NCBI GenBank assembly: GCA_017556795.1
Contig: JAFYLZ010000005.1
Span: 1-64,000, forward strand
DNA length: 64,000 nt
Source of the DNA: Candidatus Saccharimonadota bacterium
Lineage (GTDB): Bacteria; Patescibacteriota; Saccharimonadia; Saccharimonadales; Saccharimonadaceae
Direction of reading: 5' to 3'
A program made the translations under genes and the position numbers. This document shows, piece by piece, positions 36,996 to 46,344 of the stretch. The notes beneath the pieces were generated by a model, which was not told where the DNA came from, did not search any database, and saw only the letters and a program-made list of their open reading frames with translations. The first letter of the stretch is position 1. Every line of letters begins with the position of its first letter.

Positions 36996-38121
36996 GGATC
37001 TCCTTAATTTCTGCATTAATTATTTTGTCATGTGTTGTAATTTCTACAACACTACCAGGGGAAATTTTACCAGAAAGAATGGCATAGCCGTTTTCCAGGA
37101 TTTTTTCTGGATTCAGGCCTTCCAAAATTTTAACGCGCTGAAGCAGGGTATTATAAATGAAGTTGATTTTTTCCTTGATAAATTTGGCGAGGTGTTCGAA
37201 CTGCTCATCGACGCGTTTTAGCTCGAAATCGGCGCGGTTAATAATCGTGCGCGCGATCGAGGAAATGTTCGATTCGATGCCCCATTCGATATCGCGTTTG
37301 TCTTTACTGATAAGCTCCGCAGCGTTGGACGGGGTCGAAGCCTGGAGGTCCGCCGCCATGTCGGTGAGTGACTGGTCAATTTCGTGACCGATGCCGGTGA
37401 CGATCGGGATTTTGCTGGCCGCCACGGCGCGTACCAGACCCTCATCATTAAAACAGGCGAGATCGTCGGCCGAACCGCCGCCGCGTATAATCACGATAGT
37501 CTGGACGTCGGTGTGCTCGTTGAAATATTTAATCGCTTTGATGATTTGTTCCGGCGCGCCAATTCCCTGCACCTGCGTGTGTGCGACTTTGATATTGATG
37601 CCGCCCCAGCGCGCATTCAAAATCTTGATAAAGTCGGCGTAGCCGGCGGCTTTAGTGCTCGAAATCACGCCAAGGCGACTGATATCTTCTGGGATTGGAC
37701 GCTTGCGCGATTCATCAAACAAACCCTCCTCGGCCAATTTGCGCTTGAGCATTTCGAAAGCTTTTTTGATGCTGCCTTCGCCGATTGGTTGCACGGTTTG
37801 CACGGTGAACGAGAATTTGCCCCATTTGGTGATTTTTGGCACGCCGCGCACGACGATTTTCATACCGTCTTCGAGCGGTACGCGCAGCTGGAATTTAGAC
37901 ATAAAACACGGGACAGAAGTCTCTTCGTCTTTGAGATCGAAAAAGACCCATTTGTCTTGGTTGATTTTGAAGCTCGACACTTCACCAACCAAAAGCACGC
38001 TGCTATAAGAATATTCCAAAGTCTGATTGATGGCGGCAACGAGTTCGGAGGGGCGAAAAGCCGGCGCTTCGCCCGGAATCGGCAGCTCGGCGAGCGGAGT
38101 TTTACTGTTTGTCGGCAGCAT
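36973..38121 (-). CDS. xseA: Exodeoxyribonuclease VII large subunit
   Basis: Catalytic subunit of exonuclease VII. The 382 aa show the N-terminal OB fold (VLLVGEVSSFKINQDKWVFFDLKDEE), the catalytic domain (LGVISSTKAAGYADFI, VQGIGAPEQIIKAI, VIIRGGGSADDL, TGIGHEIDQSLTD) and a helical C-terminus with ENGYAIL. Start 38121 follows GGAGAG; it overlaps the flippase-like gene by 20 nt. Confidence 0.94.
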   Translation of the reverse strand: MLPTNSKTPLAELPIPGEAPAFRPSELVAAINQTLEYSYSSVLLVGEVSSFKINQDKWVFFDLKDEETSVPCFMSKFQLRVPLEDGMKIVVRGVPKITKWGKFSFTVQTVQPIGEGSIKKAFEMLKRKLAEEGLFDESRKRPIPEDISRLGVISSTKAAGYADFIKILNARWGGINIKVAHTQVQGIGAPEQIIKAIKYFNEHTDVQTIVIIRGGGSADDLACFNDEGLVRAVAASKIPIVTGIGHEIDQSLTDMAADLQASTPSNAAELISKDKRDIEWGIESNISSIARTIINRADFELKRVDEQFEHLAKFIKEKINFIYNTLLQRVKILEGLNPEKILENGYAILSGKISPGSVVEITTHDKIINAEIKEIHDRTKNH

Positions 38122-39148
38122 TTTTCTCTCCGCGAATCGCTTGATAATATGGCCAGGAGCCGGTAGCAATCGTAAATAACAAAGTAATCACGCGGGTCAT
38201 CACGGTGACGATGGTGGCGGTAGAGAAGTCGACGCCGAGTGCAATCATCACGCCGGCCATACCGAGCTCGTAGAGGCCGTATGGCACGATACCGTCGAAG
38301 ACCGAACCGATGGCTTCGCCTACCATAATGCATGGCAAAATCCACGGGCGCCCGAGCGAAAGCGCTACGATCCAATAAGTGCCAACCTCGCAGAGGCTAT
38401 AAATAATACCCCATAAAATTGGCCCCTTGAGGTGGCGTTTATCACGGCGCGCAATCATCAAACTCTCATGAATGTCGAGGAAATAGTGGTTGATTTTGTC
38501 GTACTTAACGACGTTTTTCTTTTTGCCAAAAGTTAGAATTTTAATACAGGCGTTGCCGAGTTTTGTGATGGTGCGTGAGAAGAATTCGAGACGTTTTTTG
38601 CCGCTCGCGACAAAAATCACGAAGGTGAGCGCCAACGCGACGCCGACGTTCATCAGCAAAGAAACTGGCAAAACCCAGAGCGCATCGTCTGGGACTTTGT
38701 GCAAGAGCAGAAGCAAAACAATGGCCGCAAGCGCCTGCACATAGTTAATGACAGTCGTTACGGCGTAGCGAAAAATGTAAAGGAAGCTCGCCTGTCCGGC
38801 TGAGACGCCCATGTCGCGCAAACGGAAAGTAAGAAAGGTGAGACCGCCAACGCCACCAGCTGGCACAGCGTGATTAACGAAGTTGAGCTCGGTGGAAATC
38901 CTGAGGCGTTCCTTTTTGGAAATCTTTTTTACGTCTTTGCGGCGGCGCAGGTATGAGAAGAATATCTCACCACACGCATAATACATAAATAGCTGTTCTG
39001 GAACGAGTAATAATAGAACTACTATGTTAGTTTCGCTAAGGTGTTTGGTGGCCTCGACGATGTCTGGCCAGTTTTGATAAACCACGTAGCCGACCAAGAC
39101 TGCCGTGAGGAGCGTCAAAATAGTACGAAAAGAAATCTTGATGGTCAT
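38102..39148 (-). CDS. Lysylphosphatidylglycerol synthase TM-region / flippase-like (UPF0104) protein
   Basis: 348 aa with about eight membrane helices. The block ELNFVNHAVPAGGVGGLTFLTFRLR is the family hallmark (family: N---PG--GG). These proteins are MprF flippase-domain relatives, including AglD-like glycan factors. Starts with a leaderless-type promoter and is divergent from the methylase gene. Likely moves a lipid or lipid-linked sugar; cargo unknown. Confidence 0.85.
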   Translation of the reverse strand: MTIKISFRTILTLLTAVLVGYVVYQNWPDIVEATKHLSETNIVVLLLLVPEQLFMYYACGEIFFSYLRRRKDVKKISKKERLRISTELNFVNHAVPAGGVGGLTFLTFRLRDMGVSAGQASFLYIFRYAVTTVINYVQALAAIVLLLLLHKVPDDALWVLPVSLLMNVGVALALTFVIFVASGKKRLEFFSRTITKLGNACIKILTFGKKKNVVKYDKINHYFLDIHESLMIARRDKRHLKGPILWGIIYSLCEVGTYWIVALSLGRPWILPCIMVGEAIGSVFDGIVPYGLYELGMAGVMIALGVDFSTATIVTVMTRVITLLFTIATGSWPYYQAIRGEKNAADKQ

Positions 39149-39184
39149 GAGAAAATTATAGCATATTCATGATATAATTTCCCT
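39149..39184. promoter_or_regulatory. Divergent leaderless-type promoters, 36 bp between start codons
   Basis: Minus: TGCTATAAT (hexamer 39155-39160), 6 nt, ATG 39148. Plus: TATAAT 39173-39178, 6 nt, ATG 39185. The two -10 hexamers are 12 bp apart, so polymerases cannot occupy both at once. Confidence 0.75.
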
Positions 39185-40369
39185 ATGAGATATTTGGCAG
39201 TTCTCGGTAGACAACCTGAAATTTCCCTCGCCGAACTTTCGGCGTTATTTTCTCGCGTGAGCCAAATTTCGGGTGAACTCGCGACTTTTTCCGCCGACAA
39301 AGAACCGTCCATTAACCGCTTGGGCGGCTGCCTAAAAATCGCTGTCGAAATCAGCGGTTCCCCGCTCGATTATTTGACCACTCTTCCTGAGGGCAAAATC
39401 ACGGTCGGCGTATCGGATTATTCCGCTCACAGCTCGGCTCGCAAGGCACAAGGCGAAGCGTTGAAACTAAAGAAGATTTTGGCTCGCCATGGCCGTAGCG
39501 TGCGCGTGGTTGAAAACAAGTCTGCCGTTTTGTCGACGGCTACTTCCCTGCATAACGGACTTGGTGGATTTAAGACGAACAAAGTTGAGTTGATTTTGGT
39601 AAATGAAAAGTGGTGGCGCGTGATTGGCGTGCAGGACATCGATGCCTACGCTCGCCGTGACCAAGCCCGCCCAGCGCGTGATGCCAAGGTTGGTATGCTG
39701 CCACCAAAACTAGCGCAAATTTTGATTAATCTTTGCGGCCATTTGCCGGCTGGTTCCCGTTTACTTGATCCGTTCTGTGGGACTGGCGTGGTATTGCAAG
39801 AGGCCTTGTTAATGGGATATTCTGCCTATGGCACCGATCTTGAGCCGAGGATGGTGGAGTATACGGAAAAGAATTTGAAGTGGCTCACGGAACCTGAAAC
39901 AGATTCCGCTCGGGCCGCGTCTGGCCGGCCCGTCGCCACGGGCGGCCAGCGCTCGTCCTCGCCTTGCCAGGCTCCGGATTCCCTCGCGGGATCGTTCCAG
40001 GTTGCCGTGGGCGATGCAACTTCGTTTACCTGGGAGCAGCCAATCGACGCCGTGGCGTGTGAAAGCTATCTCGGTAGGCCGATGTCTTTGCCGCCGGCAG
40101 AGATTAAGCTCAAGACCGAAGAGCAGGAATGCTCCTCTATAATTCTCGGATTTTTGAAGAATTTGGCACCCCAAATCAAGTCCAATACGCCAGTCGTGGT
40201 GGCGATGCCAGCGTGGCTTCGTCCGGACGGTAGCTATCACCGAATGAATCTTGTTGACGAAATCACCAATATGGGGTATAATGTTATGAATAAAACGCGC
40301 GAGGGGCTTATTTATCATCGCGATAAGCAAGTCGTGGCGCGAGATATAATAATATTAAGGAAGAAATAA
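39185..40369 (+). CDS. TRM11/THUMP-like RNA methyltransferase family protein with in-frame palindromic insert
   Basis: 394-aa protein: N-terminal THUMP-like region (1-150) and a Rossmann methyltransferase domain with SAM motif LLDPFCGTGVVLQEAL near 200 and acidic GTDLEPRMVEYT. The catalytic DPPY-type motif IV is represented by CESYLGRP. Residues about 237-274 come from a GC-rich palindromic insertion (39889-40005) in frame between motif II and the next strand. Probably N2-methylguanosine formation in tRNA, by family only. Upstream of rpmA. Confidence 0.82.
   Translation: MRYLAVLGRQPEISLAELSALFSRVSQISGELATFSADKEPSINRLGGCLKIAVEISGSPLDYLTTLPEGKITVGVSDYSAHSSARKAQGEALKLKKILARHGRSVRVVENKSAVLSTATSLHNGLGGFKTNKVELILVNEKWWRVIGVQDIDAYARRDQARPARDAKVGMLPPKLAQILINLCGHLPAGSRLLDPFCGTGVVLQEALLMGYSAYGTDLEPRMVEYTEKNLKWLTEPETDSARAASGRPVATGGQRSSSPCQAPDSLAGSFQVAVGDATSFTWEQPIDAVACESYLGRPMSLPPAEIKLKTEEQECSSIILGFLKNLAPQIKSNTPVVVAMPAWLRPDGSYHRMNLVDEITNMGYNVMNKTREGLIYHRDKQVVARDIIILRKK
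39889..40005. repeat. In-frame GC-rich palindromic element within the methylase gene
   Basis: Outer arms GGAACCTGAAAC (39889-) and its near complement ending GTTCCAGGTTGCC (-40005); central near-perfect hairpin 39921-39949 (CTGGCC and GGCCCGT facing ACGGGC and GGCCAG). Base composition is far more GC-rich than the gene around it, and the frame stays open. Confidence 0.75.
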
Positions 40370-40642
40370 ATGTCACACGTAAAAGCTGGCGGTACCGCCA
40401 AGAACGTCCATAACAATGCTGGCCAGCGCCTCGGCGTCAAACGCTTTGGTGGCCAGAAAGTCAAGAACGGTGAAGTCATCGTTCGCCAAACCGGCTCAAC
40501 AAAGATTGCAGGCCCAGGTACTTACATGTCCCGCAATTTCACCATCCACGCTGCCAAAGATGGCGTAGTGGTCTTTGTCAAAACCAAGAAAACTCACTTC
40601 TCCGGCAAATCTTTGCCACGCGTCCGCGTAGAAGTTCGCTAA
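40370..40642 (+). CDS. rpmA: 50S ribosomal protein bL27
   Basis: bL27 lines the peptidyl transferase region of the large subunit. 90 aa with SHVKAGGTAKNVHNNAGQRLGVKRFGGQ at the start and RQTGSTKIAGPGTYMSRNFTIHA, the family signature. No rplU (bL21) next to it, unlike most bacteria. AAGGAAG ribosome site; placed right after the methylase stop. Confidence 0.97.
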   Translation: MSHVKAGGTAKNVHNNAGQRLGVKRFGGQKVKNGEVIVRQTGSTKIAGPGTYMSRNFTIHAAKDGVVVFVKTKKTHFSGKSLPRVRVEVR

Positions 40643-40654
40643 TCTAAAGTCATT

Positions 40655-40684
40655 AAAAAGGCGCCCGTGAGGGCGTCTTTTTTT
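40655..40684 (+). terminator. Terminator of rpmA
   Basis: CGCCC-GTGA-GGGCG stem with outer A/T pairs and a TTTTTTT tail. Confidence 0.88.
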
Positions 40685-40697
40685 GTTGGTTAGTTGG

Positions 40698-42551
40698 TTA
40701 TATTTGTGGCCAATTAGGCTGGTTATTGACGAAGTCAGCGTTTGTGCCGTTAGCGTTTAGATTCATGAAGTCGGCGTGATCGACTACGCTGCTAACATCC
40801 CAGCCCGGGTCGTAGTCTGGTTTCACTAGGTCAACCGCCCATTCGGTCGCATTGTATCCTGCATTATAAAACATATAAGACATGTCCGTCACCTTGCTAG
40901 TGTCCCAACGAAAAACAAGCTGAAAGGATCCGGCAGAATAACCGGCGTGGTCAAACATGTGAGACATATTTATTACCTTACTGGTGTCCCAGCCAGAAAG
41001 ACCGACATTAAAACCACTGGTTTGACTATATAAGAAATGATCGAACATGTGGGACATGTTGGTTACGTTGCTGGTATTGAAATTTCTAAAGCTCACAGTT
41101 GCTCCCCTCGTCGTACTATACCTAGCGTGGTCAAACATATAAGACATGTCAGTTGCGCTGTCCGTTTTTAACCAGCTTAGATCTGCGGTCCAAGAGGAAG
41201 CGTTTGAATTATAGTCTGCATAAGCAAACATGCCAGACATGTTTTGAACCTTACTGGTATTCCAGTTGGACAATTTAGAACTTTCTCTACGATCCCAAAA
41301 ACCGACATTGCTATTATATCCGGTATAGGCAAACATGTAAGACATGTCTGTTACGTTGTCAACATTCCAGCCTTTGAAAATGTTTGCAAATTGGATGGCG
41401 CCGCCGCCACCCAATATTGGGTCAGAAGTTACGCTATAGGTAGCATGATCGAACATATGGGACATATTGGTCACATTGCCAGTATCCCATTCGTCGATAC
41501 CACTTATGTTCCATGTATATACGGCGCTATATCCAGCATATTCAAACATATGAGACATATTTTTTACGTTGCTGGTATTCCAATTGGTATTTTCAAGATG
41601 AAGTTCGAAATTGTTACCAAGTTCTCTTATGTGTGAAAACATGTAGGACATGTCGACGACGTTGTCGGTTTTGAGATTGCTTGCCCCCGAAATGCCAGAT
41701 ATTGGCAAATAGCTAAACCATGCGCAGGTACTAGTCGGTCTGGCGTCCGCAAAAGAAGAATCAATGACGACGGATCCAATAGAGCGAGAGCTTCTATACC
41801 AGCCCATCCTCGTTTCATCCGTACATTGTGCGTCTAGTGGAACTTTGTAAGAGTCAGGATGGCGTTCGCGGTCGTAGAAAAAGGTTAAACTGCCGTTTTT
41901 GAGCGTCGCCTTTGCCGTTAATGGCGGAATTTTGGCGATCGCAGTATACGAAGCACTGGTAGTATATTCGCCAGCCTCTAAGGTTGGTTCAATCTTGATG
42001 CCGTAGTAGAAGTCTATATCGTCATCTGCAGTAGCGGAATTGTTTTCATAGACTGCCTGGTCATTAGTAGTTGGAATAATAGCGAAATGGCTATTTGGAT
42101 TTGGAGAAGTAGTATTATATTCATCATCAAAATTGCCTTGCCCGGCTATAGCAAAGCCCCAAGTATTGCTTGTTAGTACTGCCGGTTCAGCAATAGTACC
42201 AGATACTGGAGAAATGACACTTGTGCTAGTTGGATCATTATTAAGATAAATAGATTGGTGTTCTTCTGAGTCTGTAGAAAGGTATAGTTCATAGCCATAT
42301 GGAGCACTAGAAGATACTTGAACAGTATCTTTAGCTATTTTATAGTCGCCTTCATCAAACAATACTAGGTTAGCAGATACTGGATCTGAGATAGTAATGG
42401 AAATACCTTCTTCTGGAACGTCGCCTTCGGCATGAGTGGATTCTGAGACTACTGGAAACATGATCGCTGCAGCAAAAAGCATGATAAACAAGGCTGGGAG
42501 TACAACCAAAATATTACGATAATTGTCCCTGATTATTATATGACCTTTCAT
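40698..42551 (-). CDS. DUF285/BspA-like surface protein 1
   Basis: 617 aa. Signal peptide ending STHAE; a shared N-terminal domain (about 38-225; GYELYLSTDSEEHQSIYLNND); then nine DUF285 repeats recognisable by M-S-x-M-F-x-x-A-G-Y blocks spaced at irregular 25-50 residues; and the closing HADFMNLN...NNQPNWPQI. DUF285 (PF03382) repeats form leucine-rich-like solenoids used in adhesion by mycoplasmas and gut bacteria. No LPXTG or C-terminal helix. TATGCTATAAT ends 8 nt before the ATG. Signal peptide type A, shared with the gene at 51942. Confidence 0.9.
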   Translation of the reverse strand: MKGHIIIRDNYRNILVVLPALFIMLFAAAIMFPVVSESTHAEGDVPEEGISITISDPVSANLVLFDEGDYKIAKDTVQVSSSAPYGYELYLSTDSEEHQSIYLNNDPTSTSVISPVSGTIAEPAVLTSNTWGFAIAGQGNFDDEYNTTSPNPNSHFAIIPTTNDQAVYENNSATADDDIDFYYGIKIEPTLEAGEYTTSASYTAIAKIPPLTAKATLKNGSLTFFYDRERHPDSYKVPLDAQCTDETRMGWYRSSRSIGSVVIDSSFADARPTSTCAWFSYLPISGISGASNLKTDNVVDMSYMFSHIRELGNNFELHLENTNWNTSNVKNMSHMFEYAGYSAVYTWNISGIDEWDTGNVTNMSHMFDHATYSVTSDPILGGGGAIQFANIFKGWNVDNVTDMSYMFAYTGYNSNVGFWDRRESSKLSNWNTSKVQNMSGMFAYADYNSNASSWTADLSWLKTDSATDMSYMFDHARYSTTRGATVSFRNFNTSNVTNMSHMFDHFLYSQTSGFNVGLSGWDTSKVINMSHMFDHAGYSAGSFQLVFRWDTSKVTDMSYMFYNAGYNATEWAVDLVKPDYDPGWDVSSVVDHADFMNLNANGTNADFVNNQPNWPQI

Positions 42552-42609
42552 CTTATTTAATTATAGCATAAGCAGAATGGTAAAAGTATGATTTTTAAAG
42601 CCAGCGAGT

Positions 42610-44235
42610 TTAGTTTCGCCAACGCGGCTGGTTGTTGACGGCTGGAGTATTCGTTTCGTAACGGTTTAAGTTTATAAAGTTCTCGTGATTAGTAACCCTC
42701 GGTACGTTCCAGTTATTGAAGCTTCCCACATCCCACTGATAAGCCGAATAACCAGCGTTCGCAAATGCGTAGGACATATCCGTAACCCTAACCGTTTCCC
42801 AGTTTTGAATATTCTTAATAGTGAAGCGACTAGCATTATATCCGGTATTTTCAAACATATGAGACATGTTTAATGGGCGAGCGTACCGGAAAAGATCCAA
42901 TATGTATTCACCGCGAGCGTCGTGGCCAAAATCGGCAAACATATAAGACATATCCGCATCGTAGAACCCCCCATAATACCATGTAGAGCCAGCATTGAAT
43001 GGCCAGAACTGAGACGTCGATGCTTTATAAGCAGCGTGGTCAAACATATGAGACAAATTAAGCGTCTCGCCCGCCGTAGGAGGGAACATCGTTATTTCTG
43101 AGTCTTTCGCATCAAATGACCCGTTGTAGCCAGCGTAATAAAACATATAAGATGCGTTCGTTGTACGAATATCCAATTCTCCGTATAGTCTAAAAGTGTC
43201 AGTCACGTCATATCCGGCATGGTCGAACATGTACGATACGTCAATCGGAACACCACCTTTAGATACAATATTGTCTAGGCTTGCACTGCGGAGCTTTTTT
43301 AGGTTACGGAACCACTTGCTCAAACTGGTTGGCCGGGAATCTCTGAACGAAAGATCGAACCTCGCAGTGAATATTGAGTCACTCTGCGCGACCCATGGGA
43401 AAGTTTCTTCCTCTATGCCGTTAAGCGGTATATTATCGTAGACGTTGGTGATGGTTGCTTCTGTGCCATTCTCCACAAAGCGCCATACGCCGTTTTCGCG
43501 TGTGTAATATCCGTTTTTATATGTATCGCCAACTTCATATACAGTGCGGTTGTAGAAGAATTTAATATCGCCGTCGTCCGTAAGAACACCTTTGGCTGTA
43601 AGCGGTGCGGCGGCCGGGACGGCAGTGTAGGTGATATTAGTTTCGTAGCTTCCAGGCTCTAGCGTGCCGCCCAGCTTAAATCCGTAATAAATTTCTACAT
43701 CGTCGTTCGATGCGGCGGAAGTATAGTCGCGGATGATAGTGTTTTCGGTAGGCAGTTTGGCAAATTTCGAGCTTGTACTTGGGGTCTCCTCGCTATATTC
43801 TTCGTCAAATCCGCCAACACCCGGAACAGCAAAGCCCCACTGATAATTGCCGAGTGCTATTGGGCTTTCAAAAGTGCCGGAGGCGCCATCAATTTTGCTA
43901 TCGCTCGAAGCATCACCATTTAAATATAATGTTTGGTGCTCTTCACTATCCGTCGAAATCCAAAGAGTATAACCATACGGAACGTCAGTACCAACCCTGA
44001 CAGTGTCTTTTACTATTCCAAAATAGCCTTCTTCCCTGGACACCAGCCTGGTGGTTATTTCAGGGGAAATTACGACGGTAATCCCGTCTCCGGACCTATT
44101 GATTTCGGCATGGGTAGATTCCGGAACGACCGGAAGCATGATTGCTGCAGCAAGAAACATAAAAGCTAAAGCTGGTAATGCAAAAATAATATTATTCTTT
44201 AAACCTTTAGACAGGCAAAAATTTTGTTTTGACAT
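42610..44235 (-). CDS. DUF285/BspA-like surface protein 2
   Basis: 541 aa, smallest of the set: signal peptide type B (MSKQNFCLSKGL, cleaved near STHAE), shared N-terminal domain, and six MF-type repeats that are more diverged than in its neighbours. Ends HENFINLN...NNQPRWRN. Leader of about 25 nt with AAAAGGG before the ATG. Its N-terminal 30 residues are nearly identical to the gene at 44293, while its repeats are not. Confidence 0.88.
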   Translation of the reverse strand: MSKQNFCLSKGLKNNIIFALPALAFMFLAAAIMLPVVPESTHAEINRSGDGITVVISPEITTRLVSREEGYFGIVKDTVRVGTDVPYGYTLWISTDSEEHQTLYLNGDASSDSKIDGASGTFESPIALGNYQWGFAVPGVGGFDEEYSEETPSTSSKFAKLPTENTIIRDYTSAASNDDVEIYYGFKLGGTLEPGSYETNITYTAVPAAAPLTAKGVLTDDGDIKFFYNRTVYEVGDTYKNGYYTRENGVWRFVENGTEATITNVYDNIPLNGIEEETFPWVAQSDSIFTARFDLSFRDSRPTSLSKWFRNLKKLRSASLDNIVSKGGVPIDVSYMFDHAGYDVTDTFRLYGELDIRTTNASYMFYYAGYNGSFDAKDSEITMFPPTAGETLNLSHMFDHAAYKASTSQFWPFNAGSTWYYGGFYDADMSYMFADFGHDARGEYILDLFRYARPLNMSHMFENTGYNASRFTIKNIQNWETVRVTDMSYAFANAGYSAYQWDVGSFNNWNVPRVTNHENFINLNRYETNTPAVNNQPRWRN

Positions 44236-44292
44236 ACATATGACCCTTTTATGCTTCGATTATAGCATAAACGGAATAATTATGTGCAAAAA

Positions 44293-46290
44293 TTAGTTAG
44301 ATTGCCACGGGAGCTTGTTTGGATCGATGGTGGATTGGTTCCAATCGACGAAATTGGTGTGGTTTGTAACGTTGTCTACGTTCCATTCATGAATGTCCCC
44401 GATATTCCAATATGTAGCGCTGTGGCCGGCGTATTGGAACATGGTACGCATGTTTGTCACGTTGCTAGTGTCCCAGCTGCTCAAATCGCCGAGATCCCAG
44501 GTGTCTGCGGAGTAGCCAGCACGGAGGAACATATACTGCATATTGGTTACGTTGTTGGTTTTCCAGCCGCTAAGGTCACCAATGCTCCAAGTAGTGGCAG
44601 AGTAGCCAGCGCGATCAAACATCTGCTCCATGTCGGTCGCACTACCAGTATTCCATGTGCTAAGATTAAGCTCAAAGACATCTGCGCCATAGCCAGCATA
44701 GTTAAGAAAACCAACAAAATTAGTTACGCTGCCAACATTCCAACTGTCAATGTTAAGCTCAAAAGTCTCAGCAGAATAACCAAAATAATAAAACATAGCC
44801 TTCATACTCGTCGCGTTACTAGTGTCCCAACCGCTAAGATCCACTCTAAGCGTTTTGGCCGAATAACCAGATTTATTAAAGACATAACTCATGTTCGTTA
44901 CTTTACCAGTATTCCAGTGGCTAATATCGCCAACGCTCCATGTCGTAGAGGCATATCCAGCGTTACTAAATGCCCCCATCAGATTTGTTACACTACTAGT
45001 ATCCCAACCAACAAGATCGCCGACGCTCCACTCGTCAACACTATAACCGGCCCAAGCGAACAAATAACCCATATCTTCTATATGGCTAGTGTCCCAACCG
45101 CTAATATCCCCAATACTCCAAGTAGTGGCGTAATACCCCGCCTTATAAAACATAGCGTGTGCGTTTGTTAGACTGCTGGTGTTCCAGCTACCGATGCCGC
45201 TAATTTCCCAAGCAGTGGCATTATAGCCAGCAGAATAAAACATGGATGACATGTTTGTTGTATTGCTAATATCCCAGCTACCAAGATCAACGGCAAAAGT
45301 CGAAGCATCGTTTCCCGCGTAGGCAAACATGGCACGCATATTAACAACTTGGCTAGTGTTTAGGTTCTGAGGGTTGGTTATCGTGGTAAGCTTTTTTAAA
45401 TTTCTGAACAAATGGCCACAGTCAGTCATTCTGGCGTTAGCGAATGACTTGTCGAAATTCGCGGTAAAGACCGAGTCGCTTTGTTCAGCCCATGGGAAGA
45501 TGTCTTCTTCGGTGCCGTTCAGCGGTATATTGTCGTAGAAGTTAGTGATCGTAGTCTCCCCAACATTGTCTGTATAGGTTTCTCCAACCGTATAAGTATT
45601 GCGATTATATAAGAAGTTGAGGTTGCCGTTGTCGCCTAGAACTGCCTTGGCTGCGAGTGGTTGGTCTGCTGGTATGGCAGTGTAAGTAATACTCGTTTCA
45701 TATTCACCAAGTTCCAATGTGCCACTTAGCTTGAAGCCATAATAAATATCCGTGATGTTGTCTGAAACGGCTTCAGTATAATCACGAATGATTTTGTTTT
45801 CTAGCGGAAGGATAGCAAATTTCGAGTCTTCGCTTGGGTTAGTAGTGCTGTACGTATCGTCAAAATGAGAAATACCTGGGACGGCAAAGCCCCATTCGTA
45901 GTCACCCAGGACTTCTGGATTTTCATAAGTACCAGTAGCACCATCAATCTTACTTTCACTTGTTGTATCGCCATTTAAATATAGTGTTTGATGATCTGCA
46001 CCGTCTGTAGCAATGGAAAGGGTATAGCCATTTTCTGAGCTAGTACTTACCTTAATAGAATCTTTGAATATTTTGTAGTAACCTTCATCTTTAGACAGAA
46101 GATTAACTGAAATATCTGATGATGCAACAACGGAAATACCTTCTTCTGGTTCATCGCCTTCGGCATGGGTGTTGACCGGAACGACTGGAAAAACAATTGC
46201 TGCAGCAAAAAGTATAAAAGCCAAAGCTGGTAATGCAAAAATAATATTACTTTTCAAACCTTTAGACAGGCAAAAATTTTGTTTTGACAT
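44293..46290 (-). CDS. DUF285/BspA-like surface protein 3
   Basis: 665 aa: type B signal peptide, shared N-terminal domain (GYTLSIATDGADHQTLYLNGD), about eleven DUF285 repeats with WDTSNVTNM blocks and AGYSA-type linkers, and the terminal HTNFVDWN...LPWQSN. The N-terminal domain is close to that of the gene at 51942 but carries a different signal peptide and promoter, indicating module exchange. Secreted or surface-attached by an unknown route. Confidence 0.9.
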   Translation of the reverse strand: MSKQNFCLSKGLKSNIIFALPALAFILFAAAIVFPVVPVNTHAEGDEPEEGISVVASSDISVNLLSKDEGYYKIFKDSIKVSTSSENGYTLSIATDGADHQTLYLNGDTTSESKIDGATGTYENPEVLGDYEWGFAVPGISHFDDTYSTTNPSEDSKFAILPLENKIIRDYTEAVSDNITDIYYGFKLSGTLELGEYETSITYTAIPADQPLAAKAVLGDNGNLNFLYNRNTYTVGETYTDNVGETTITNFYDNIPLNGTEEDIFPWAEQSDSVFTANFDKSFANARMTDCGHLFRNLKKLTTITNPQNLNTSQVVNMRAMFAYAGNDASTFAVDLGSWDISNTTNMSSMFYSAGYNATAWEISGIGSWNTSSLTNAHAMFYKAGYYATTWSIGDISGWDTSHIEDMGYLFAWAGYSVDEWSVGDLVGWDTSSVTNLMGAFSNAGYASTTWSVGDISHWNTGKVTNMSYVFNKSGYSAKTLRVDLSGWDTSNATSMKAMFYYFGYSAETFELNIDSWNVGSVTNFVGFLNYAGYGADVFELNLSTWNTGSATDMEQMFDRAGYSATTWSIGDLSGWKTNNVTNMQYMFLRAGYSADTWDLGDLSSWDTSNVTNMRTMFQYAGHSATYWNIGDIHEWNVDNVTNHTNFVDWNQSTIDPNKLPWQSN

Positions 46291-46344
46291 ACATATGGCC
46301 CTTTTATGCTTCGATTATAGCATAAGTGGAATATATAATGCAAT

